In this document: positions 58,094-64,000 of the stretch, one piece after another
Position numbering within the stretch: position 1 is the stretch's first letter
Layout of the letters: the number at the start of each line of letters is the position of its first letter
Assembly (NCBI GenBank): GCA_902596925.1
Contig: CACJVT010000006.1
Location: 28,631 to 92,630 of the forward strand
Direction of reading: 5' to 3'
Source: an uncultured Pelagibacteraceae bacterium
GTDB lineage: Bacteria > Pseudomonadota > Alphaproteobacteria > Pelagibacterales > Pelagibacteraceae
DNA: 64,000 bases
Position numbers and translations under genes: made by a program
The notes under the pieces: model-generated
Told to the model about the DNA's origin: nothing
Databases searched by the model: none
The model's input: only the letters and a program-made list of their open reading frames with translations

Positions 58094-59092
58094 ATGAGTA
58101 CAGTTTCCCTAACATTAGATGAAATTTTTGATTTAGCTAAAAAGACTTTACTAACTAATGGCTGTGATGATGAAACAGCATCTATTCTCTCTGATTTGAT
58201 AAGAAATGCTGAAAGAGATGGATCTTTATCTCATGGTTTGTTTAGGTTGCCCGCATATGTAAGTGGTTTAAAAAGCGGAAAAATTAATGGTAAAGGAAAA
58301 CCTGAAGTAAAAAAAATTTCAGCATCAGTAATAAAAGTTCAAGGGAATAATTGTTTAGCCCCTGTAGTTTTAAATAAAGGATTACCTGAATTAGCAAAAG
58401 CTGCAAAAGAAAATGGAGTGGCCGTACTTGCTATAAATAACTCTCATCATATGGCTGCGATGTGGCCTGAAACAGAAAAATTAGCAGAGGAAGGTTTAGT
58501 TGCCTTCGCTTGCACATCCTACAAGCCTGCTGTAGCACCCGCTGGAGCTATCAAACCCTTGTTTGGAACAAATCCAATTTCTTTTGCATGGCCACGACCA
58601 GGAAAAACTCCTGTAGTTTACGATATGGCAACTGCATCAATGGCCATGGGTGAAGTTCAAGTTGCTAAAAGAGAAGGGCATAAAGTTCCACTTGGAACTG
58701 GTTTAACTAAAGATGGTAAAGAAACAACTGATCCAGGAGCAATAGCTGATGGTGGTGTACTACTTCCTTTTGGTGGATATAAAGGTTCCGCAATAGCAAT
58801 GATGGTAGAATTAATGGCTGGTGCATTAGTTGGTGATAATTTTAGCTTTGAGACAGCTGCAAAAGATAATAATGACGGCGGGCCTCCCAGTGGTGGAGAA
58901 TTTATTCTCGCAATCTCACCTGATAAAACTTCAGGAACTAATTGGCAGAAACACGCTGAAGAATTTTTTAATAAAATGAAATCATTTGAAGGAGTTAGAC
59001 TTCCAGGGGAAAGAAGACATAAAAATAGATTAGATAAGGGCCCTCGTAATATTAACGAAGAGCTGGTTAATAAAATAAAATCTTTAAGCTAA
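58094..59092 (+). CDS. Ldh2-family NAD(P)-dependent oxidoreductase
   Basis: 332 residues of the malate/L-lactate dehydrogenase (Ldh2) family. NAERDGSLSHGLFRLPAYVSGL (start about 38), NNSHHMAAMWPETEKLA (about 115-131), FGTNPISFAWPRPG, and LPFGGYKGSAIAMMVELMAGAL (start about 216). Family members reduce 2-oxo acids or cyclic imines (delta1-pyrroline/piperideine-2-carboxylate reductases); the motifs seen do not decide which substrate. Follows znuA after 42 bases on the same strand with no obvious link; convergent overlap of 9 bases with xthA. Confidence 0.9.
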   Translation: MSTVSLTLDEIFDLAKKTLLTNGCDDETASILSDLIRNAERDGSLSHGLFRLPAYVSGLKSGKINGKGKPEVKKISASVIKVQGNNCLAPVVLNKGLPELAKAAKENGVAVLAINNSHHMAAMWPETEKLAEEGLVAFACTSYKPAVAPAGAIKPLFGTNPISFAWPRPGKTPVVYDMATASMAMGEVQVAKREGHKVPLGTGLTKDGKETTDPGAIADGGVLLPFGGYKGSAIAMMVELMAGALVGDNFSFETAAKDNNDGGPPSGGEFILAISPDKTSGTNWQKHAEEFFNKMKSFEGVRLPGERRHKNRLDKGPRNINEELVNKIKSLS

Positions 59093-59860
59093 AGTAATTT
59101 CTATTGGGGTATGGTCTGATGGTTTTTCACGGCCTCTTGGATCTTTATTAATATTAATTCCTTTAACTTGGTCTATTAAAGAATTTGATACTAAAAAATG
59201 ATCTATTCTCATTCCATTGTTTTTTTGCCATGCACCTCTCATGTAATCCCAAAAAGTATATCCTTCTTTAGTTTCATTAAAATGTCTATAAACATCATTA
59301 AATCCTAGATTAATCATTTCTCTTAATTTTTTTCTTATTTCTAATCTAAATAGAGCATCATCTTCAAAGCTTTTTGGATTATAGACATCCTCAGCTGCAG
59401 GAATAATATTAAAATCACCACCAAGAATTATATTTTGATTTTTTTTAGTTAAAGCTTTTAATTGTTTAATTAAATCATCGAGCCATTTTTTTTTGTAATC
59501 ATATTTTTCAGTATCAACAGGATTACCATTTGGTGTATAGATATTAATTAATTGAATATTTTTCTTTTTGTGTTCAAGTTCAGCTGAGATTATTCTTGAT
59601 TGTTTTAGTTTATCTTTGATTAAGTCTGTTTTAACATTTTTTAATTTTCCTTTTGAAATAATAGCAACACCATTGTAACTTTTTTGACCAAATACATGAC
59701 TTTCATAGTCCATTGAGGAAAAATCATCATAAGGAAAGTTTACATCTTCAGTTTTAATTTCTTGCATCATCACAACATCAGGTTTGTATTTTAGTAGATA
59801 ACTTTTGATATTTTCAATACGTGCTCGCACAGAATTTACATTCCACGAGGAAATAATCAT
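59084..59860 (-). CDS. xthA: Exodeoxyribonuclease III
   Basis: The tracked ORF extends upstream, but the ATG at 59860 gives the family N-terminus MIISSWNVNSVRARI (258 residues). DVVMMQEIKTED holds the metal Glu, YNGVAII, GGDFNIIPAAEDVYNP, and the C-terminal SDHTPIEI with catalytic Asp-His. A DNA repair AP endonuclease/3' exonuclease. The start shares one base with the upstream stop (TAATG on the minus strand). Confidence 0.95.
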   Translation of the reverse strand: MIISSWNVNSVRARIENIKSYLLKYKPDVVMMQEIKTEDVNFPYDDFSSMDYESHVFGQKSYNGVAIISKGKLKNVKTDLIKDKLKQSRIISAELEHKKKNIQLINIYTPNGNPVDTEKYDYKKKWLDDLIKQLKALTKKNQNIILGGDFNIIPAAEDVYNPKSFEDDALFRLEIRKKLREMINLGFNDVYRHFNETKEGYTFWDYMRGAWQKNNGMRIDHFLVSNSLIDQVKGININKDPRGREKPSDHTPIEITLA

Positions 59861-60177
59861 TAAAGAGAAAACGAAACACCACAACCACAAGAAGATTTGG
59901 TTTGCGGATTAGTTATTTTGAATTGTTCACCAATTAATTCAGAAACATAGTCTATTTCTGATCCTTTTAATAAATCTGCAGAGGTTTTATCTATCAATAT
60001 ATTTTCATAATTTAAATCATCGGCTGCTTTTTCTTTGTCAAAAGTAAATTCATATTGAAAACCTGAGCAACCACCACCTTTGATAGCGATTCTAAAAAAC
60101 GACCCTTTGTCTTTTTTAGACAGCAAAACATTGATCTGTTTTAGAGCCTTATCAGTAAATTTAATTTCTTTAATCAT
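59860..60177 (-). CDS. erpA: Iron-sulfur cluster insertion protein, ErpA/IscA family
   Basis: 105 residues, A-type carrier. The three conserved cysteines are in GGGCSGFQYEFTFD (about 34-47) and the C-terminal SSCGCGVSF (about 95-103). Delivers Fe-S clusters to apoproteins such as LipA or IlvD, both in this window. ErpA is favoured because the xthA-erpA-dgt neighbourhood is typical in alphaproteobacteria; IscA cannot be excluded. Divergent from dgt across 50 bases. Confidence 0.92.
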   Translation of the reverse strand: MIKEIKFTDKALKQINVLLSKKDKGSFFRIAIKGGGCSGFQYEFTFDKEKAADDLNYENILIDKTSADLLKGSEIDYVSELIGEQFKITNPQTKSSCGCGVSFSL

Positions 60178-60227
60178 TATTGATCACTGGTATTACTAAT
60201 ATAATACTTAAATTTTAATTTTAAAGG

Positions 60228-61346
60228 ATGAAAAAATACTCAAAGATTGCTCTTACTAAAAGCAAAGGAAGAATATTCAAAGAATCTGTATCAAAATATA
60301 GATCGCCATTTCAAAGAGATAGAGATCGAATAGTTCACAGCGCCTCATTTCGAAGGCTCAAACACAAGACACAAGTATTTGTAAACACAGAAGGTGATCA
60401 TTACAGAACAAGATTAACCCATTCAATGGAAGTTGCTCAAATTGCGCGATCTATTGCAAGATATCTTGAATTGAATGAAGATCTAGCTGAAACCTTAAGT
60501 TTGGCACATGATTTGGGCCACCCACCTTTTGGTCATGCTGGCGAGGACTCTCTTAATGAATGTATGGAAGATTATGGAGGCTTTGATCATAATTTACAAA
60601 CTCTTCGTGTGGTTATGTTTTTGGAGAATAAATATCTTAAGTATAGTGGATTAAATCTTTCAATTGAAACCTTAGAGGGATTGCTTAAGCATAATGGTCC
60701 TGTTTATGAATTAGATTTAGTTGATAGTCTTATTGGGGTAAAAAAATTCAATCATAAGATTAATTTTGAGACTTATCCATCATTAGAGGCTCAAGTTTCA
60801 GCTATTTCAGATGATATAGCTTATAACAATCATGATATTCAAGATGGTATAAATGCAAATTTATTTAAACTAGATGAGTTAATTGAAATTAACTTTTTTA
60901 AAGATATTTATAAAAAATATAAAAAAAAGATAAACAAACATAACTATAAAATTGCAACATATCAGATTATAAGAGATTCTATTGATCAAATGATTAGAGA
61001 TTTAATTAAAAATACCAAAACTAATTTGAAGATTAATAAAATAAAAAATTATAAAGATATTACTAAAGCAAATTTAACAATGGTAGATTTTTCTGAAAAA
61101 GTCAAAGATTCTGTGGATGAAATAAGATTTTTTTTAAAAACAAAGATGTATAATAATAATGCAGTTCTGAAAAAAAACGATAATGGCAAATTAATAATTA
61201 AAAAACTGTTTAATAAAATACAAAAAAACCCTAAAAAATTTATTTCAAAAGATCATCTCTCAAAGGATAAATATAGAGCAATTTCAGATTTTATATCAGG
61301 AATGACAGACAGATATGCAATCAACCTTCACAAAAACTTTAAATGA
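60228..61346 (+). CDS. dgt: dGTP triphosphohydrolase-like protein
   Basis: 372 residues, HD domain. SPFQRDRDRIVHSASFRRLKHKTQVF (start about 26), TRLTHSMEVAQIARSIAR (start about 62) and LAHDLGHPPFGHAGEDSLNE (start about 92) with the HD metal ligands, and ISDDIAYNNHDIQDG. Controls dNTP pools or quality. ATG with ribosome site AAAGG. Overlaps argS by four bases. Confidence 0.95.
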   Translation: MKKYSKIALTKSKGRIFKESVSKYRSPFQRDRDRIVHSASFRRLKHKTQVFVNTEGDHYRTRLTHSMEVAQIARSIARYLELNEDLAETLSLAHDLGHPPFGHAGEDSLNECMEDYGGFDHNLQTLRVVMFLENKYLKYSGLNLSIETLEGLLKHNGPVYELDLVDSLIGVKKFNHKINFETYPSLEAQVSAISDDIAYNNHDIQDGINANLFKLDELIEINFFKDIYKKYKKKINKHNYKIATYQIIRDSIDQMIRDLIKNTKTNLKINKIKNYKDITKANLTMVDFSEKVKDSVDEIRFFLKTKMYNNNAVLKKNDNGKLIIKKLFNKIQKNPKKFISKDHLSKDKYRAISDFISGMTDRYAINLHKNFK

Positions 61347-63073
61347 ATATTTTTGAACAGTATTTAGATAAAATAAAAGAAATCCTTTCAACACTATCTT
61401 CAAATGGAGATTTAATTTTACCAGATTCATTAAACGGGATAACTGCTGAAATTCCACCTTCAAAATTTGATAGTGATATTTCTACCAATGTAGCCATGGT
61501 CCTTTCTAAGATTAATAATAAATCTCCATCAGATCTGGCTTCAATTTTGGCAGAAAAAATCAAAAAAGAGGATAAATTTATTGAAGAGATATCAGTTGTA
61601 AAACCTGGTTTTATCAACATTAAATTTAAACCTATTTTTTGGACAAATTTTATTAAAGAGGTGATTAAAAATTCTAAATCTTTTGGAACAAATAAAAATA
61701 TAAAAAGAAATTACCTAATAGAATTTGTATCTGCTAATCCAACAGGCCCTTTACATGTTGGCCATTGTAGAGGAGCAATATTAGGCGATGTGATGGCTAA
61801 TCTTTTATTATTTAATAATAATAAAGTTACAAAAGAGTATTATATAAACGACTACGGTAATCAGATTATAAATTTTACAAAGTCAGTTTATTATAGAATA
61901 AGAGAGATTTCTTTTAATGAACCTTTTCCAATAGATAATGAAGATTTATATCCTGGAGACTATTTAATTGACTTTGCTCAAAACATTTTAAACTCAAATA
62001 AAAATATTGATTTTAATAATTTTGACAAAATATCTCAAGAATTGACTTCTTTAGCTATTAACGAGGCATTAAAGTTAATCAAAAGTAATCTTAAAAGTCT
62101 TGGTATTAATCATGATAACTTTGTCAGTGAAAAGAAAATAGTTGAAAATCAAGAAGTGGAAAAAGTTGTTGAATTTCTTCAAAAAAATAAATTTGTTTAT
62201 AAAGGAAAAATAAAGGCACCGGCAGGTGAAGATGATAGTAATTGGGTTGAGCGTGAGCAGTTGCTTTTTCGATCGACTGATTTTGGAGATGACAAAGATA
62301 GAGCATTGCAAAAATCTGATGGCGCTTGGACTTATTTTGCAAGTGATGTTGCATACCACAAAAATAAATTAGACAGAAAATTTGATAGGCTTATTAATAT
62401 TTTAGGTGCAGATCATGCTGGTTATATAAAAAGAATTTCATCATCTGTCGAAGCTCTATCAAACTCTAAAGATAGATTAATTTGTAAAGTTAGCCAACTT
62501 GTTAAACTTATTAAAGATAAGAAACCCTTTAAAATGTCTAAAAGAAAAGGGGACTATATAACTATAGATGATTTAATTAATGAGGTAGGAAAAGATGCAA
62601 CAAGATTTATAATGTTAAATCGAAGTAGTGATGTTGAACTCGATTTTGATTTTGATAACGTTATAGAAAAATCAAAAGATAACCCACTTTATTACGTTCA
62701 ATATTGTTATGCGAGAATATGTTCAGTATACAGACATCTTGATAAAGATTTAAAATCAGATCTAGATATTACTAAGTACGATTTTGAATATTCGAAGGAT
62801 GAAATAAAAATCTTAAAAAAATTATCTGAATGGCCCAAGTGTATTGATGTATCTTGTAATAAGCTTGAGCCGCATAGAATACCGACTTATTTATATGAAT
62901 TAGCCTCTTTATTTCATTCATATTGGAATTTAGGTAAGGAAAATCCAGACAAAAGATTTATCAATGATCAAAAAAAAATAACCGATGATAAATTGATTTT
63001 TCTAAAAGCTATTTCCAATGTAGTAAAATCTGGGATGAATATAGTTGGAGTGTCTACGCCAGATAAAATGTGA
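61343..63073 (+). CDS. argS: Arginyl-tRNA synthetase
   Basis: 576 residues, class I. SANPTGPLHVGHCRGAILGDV (about 130-150) with HVGH; the loop FKMSKRKGDYITIDDLI (about 394-410); N-terminal Arg-tRNA binding domain and C-terminal DALR anticodon-binding domain (YVQYCYARICSVYRHL). Charges tRNA-Arg. Coupled by overlap to dgt before and to the small membrane protein after it. Confidence 0.97.
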   Translation: MNIFEQYLDKIKEILSTLSSNGDLILPDSLNGITAEIPPSKFDSDISTNVAMVLSKINNKSPSDLASILAEKIKKEDKFIEEISVVKPGFINIKFKPIFWTNFIKEVIKNSKSFGTNKNIKRNYLIEFVSANPTGPLHVGHCRGAILGDVMANLLLFNNNKVTKEYYINDYGNQIINFTKSVYYRIREISFNEPFPIDNEDLYPGDYLIDFAQNILNSNKNIDFNNFDKISQELTSLAINEALKLIKSNLKSLGINHDNFVSEKKIVENQEVEKVVEFLQKNKFVYKGKIKAPAGEDDSNWVEREQLLFRSTDFGDDKDRALQKSDGAWTYFASDVAYHKNKLDRKFDRLINILGADHAGYIKRISSSVEALSNSKDRLICKVSQLVKLIKDKKPFKMSKRKGDYITIDDLINEVGKDATRFIMLNRSSDVELDFDFDNVIEKSKDNPLYYVQYCYARICSVYRHLDKDLKSDLDITKYDFEYSKDEIKILKKLSEWPKCIDVSCNKLEPHRIPTYLYELASLFHSYWNLGKENPDKRFINDQKKITDDKLIFLKAISNVVKSGMNIVGVSTPDKM

Positions 63074-63327
63074 TGCTAAAAGAGATTAAATATTTAATAT
63101 TTTTATTACTCATCAGTTTTTTTATTTTTTTTACAGGTAAGTATTATTTTTCAGATGATAATAAAAAAAATTCTTTTAGATCTTTGAGTAATATTGACAA
63201 AAAAATTGATATTTATTCTGAAAAATTGCCAGTTTTAGAAAATGATACTAAAGACATCATTCAATATGTAGAAAAATCTAATAAAGATAAAAAGAAAAAA
63301 TTTAATTTTTGGAAACTTCTTGATTAA
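63073..63327 (+). CDS. Single-helix membrane protein at the SPOR-domain position
   Basis: The track starts at GTG (63070); the ATG at 63073, overlapping the argS stop, is preferred (84 residues). It has one membrane helix (about 6-22), a Lys/Asp/Ser-rich linker and ends KKKKFNFWKLLD. In alphaproteobacteria the gene between argS and nagZ usually encodes a long membrane-anchored SPOR-domain protein binding denuded septal peptidoglycan. Here only the anchor and a short linker exist; no SPOR domain is present. Not an obvious frameshift, since nagZ starts in the last base of its stop. Confidence 0.75.
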   Translation: MLKEIKYLIFLLLISFFIFFTGKYYFSDDNKKNSFRSLSNIDKKIDIYSEKLPVLENDTKDIIQYVEKSNKDKKKKFNFWKLLD

Positions 63328-64000
63328 TGAATAATCGAAGATCTTTTATTATCGGAATTAAATCGACAAAACTTAACCCTAGAGAAAAGAATTTTATTAG
63401 AAAATATAAGCCATGGGGAGTAATTTTATTTACTAGGAACATAAAAGATATTAAACAGGCAAAACAATTAACTACGTCTATACGCACGATCTTTAATGAC
63501 GATAAATATCCAATCTTAATTGATCAAGAAGGTGGTAGAGTAAACCGACTTAAAAATATTATATCTTTTGAAAATCTAACTTCTGAATTTTTTGGCAAAA
63601 AGTTTATAAAAAAACCTAAGGAATTTAATTTTTTCTATAAACTATTTATTGATAAAACTTCATATTTATTAAAATTGATAGGAGTTAATATTAATACTTG
63701 TCCTGTTTTAGATCTTAGAAAGAAAGGTTCATCATCAATTATTGGAGACAGATCTTTCTCTAGTAATCCCAAAATAGTTTCAAAAATTGGTGATTATTGC
63801 ATTAACTATCACCATAATAATGGCGTAGGAACTGTTATTAAACATATACCAGGACATGGTTTAGCAAAAGTTGATAGTCACCATTTTACACCCGTAATTA
63901 ATAAAAATTTAGATTACTTAATAAAAAATGATTTTTTTCCTTTCAAAAGAAAAAATTCTTTTTTTGCAATGACAGCTCATATCATATTCAAAAAGATCGA
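63327..64000 (+). CDS. nagZ: Beta-N-acetylhexosaminidase NagZ (3' end outside window)
   Basis: Open from ATG 63327 to the window end without a stop, so it is not in the ORF track. 224 residues visible. Glycoside hydrolase family 3 motifs: PILIDQEGGRVNRL (about 65-78), NTCPVLDL, IGDRSFSSNP, and KHIPGHGLAKVDSHH (start about 175) with the catalytic His-Asp loop, then AMTAHI. Releases GlcNAc from muropeptides in peptidoglycan recycling. The stop of the previous gene overlaps the start by one base. Confidence 0.95.
   Translation, partial: MNNRRSFIIGIKSTKLNPREKNFIRKYKPWGVILFTRNIKDIKQAKQLTTSIRTIFNDDKYPILIDQEGGRVNRLKNIISFENLTSEFFGKKFIKKPKEFNFFYKLFIDKTSYLLKLIGVNINTCPVLDLRKKGSSSIIGDRSFSSNPKIVSKIGDYCINYHHNNGVGTVIKHIPGHGLAKVDSHHFTPVINKNLDYLIKNDFFPFKRKNSFFAMTAHIIFKKI

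Noticed and set aside
59861-59890. N-terminal extension of xthA in the ORF track.
   Set aside because: It would overlap the end of erpA and precede the conserved MIISSWNVNS start; the ATG at 59860 is the family start.

Overview
This 64 kb window looks like a stretch of core chromosome from a streamlined, AT-rich alphaproteobacterium, most likely SAR11 ('Candidatus Pelagibacter' or a close relative). Reasons: strongly A/T-biased codons with Lys/Asn/Ile-rich proteins; very short or negative intergenic distances (many TAATG, ATGA and ATTGA stop/start overlaps); alphaproteobacterial gene orders in shortened form (rpsB-tsf-frr-uppS-cdsA-dxr-bamA-skp-fabZ-lpxD-lpxA-lpxI-lpxB, eno-ftsB-lipA-ratA-cinA-pgpA-ispDF, ntrY-ntrX-trkA-trkH, dgt-argS-X-nagZ); the aapJQMP amino-acid transporter; and an alphaproteobacterial GTTC-N7-GTTC SOS box in front of lexA. 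Genus assignment is inference from pattern, not from a database search.

Layout. 1-7.7 kb: RNase J (3' part), a DUF1467 membrane protein, proS, a single LolC/E-type permease with LolD, and dnaE. 7.7-19.5 kb: a pseudoknot-like rpsB leader followed by translation (rpsB, tsf, frr), isoprenoid/phospholipid (uppS, cdsA, dxr) and outer-membrane/lipid A genes (bamA, skp, fabZ, lpxD, lpxA, lpxI, lpxB). 19.4-26.9 kb, minus strand: gltX, lexA, trpC, trpD, trpG, trpE and a PpiD/SurA-like chaperone. 26.9-33.4 kb, plus strand: tpiA, secG, pyrG, kdsA, eno, ftsB, lipA, ratA. 33.3-35.4 kb, minus: cinA-type amidase, pgpA, ispDF. 35.4-46.6 kb, plus: ntrYX, trkAH, tRNA-Arg, aapJ-aapQ-aapM-aapP, an Xre regulator. 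46.6-46.9 kb: tRNA-Asn and tRNA-Cys (minus). 47-52.5 kb: valS, ilvD, manC. 52.5-58 kb, the most accessory-looking part: a PiT-like permease, an aquaporin with an atypical second NPA box, two small membrane proteins, then zur-znuB-znuC divergent from znuA across two Zur-like palindromes. 58-64 kb: an Ldh2-family oxidoreductase, xthA, an ErpA/IscA-type protein, dgt, argS, a truncated SPOR-position membrane protein, and nagZ cut by the window end.

I found no phage, IS element, CRISPR array, toxin-antitoxin pair or defence island, and no clearly new multi-gene system. The more unusual observations are: an NtrX response regulator without the sigma-54 GAFTGA loop and with its Walker B Glu changed to Gln; structured leaders before rpsB and aapJ; an aapJ-aapQ internal terminator; a paired Zur-box divergent promoter; a possible phosphate/arsenic-related pair (PiT-like permease plus AqpS-like aquaporin); a TrkH with a degenerate fourth filter loop; an argS-nagZ spacer gene reduced to its membrane anchor; and a series of genes missing from otherwise conserved neighbourhoods (pyrH, rseP, pdhABC, moaC/moeA, hfq/hflX).
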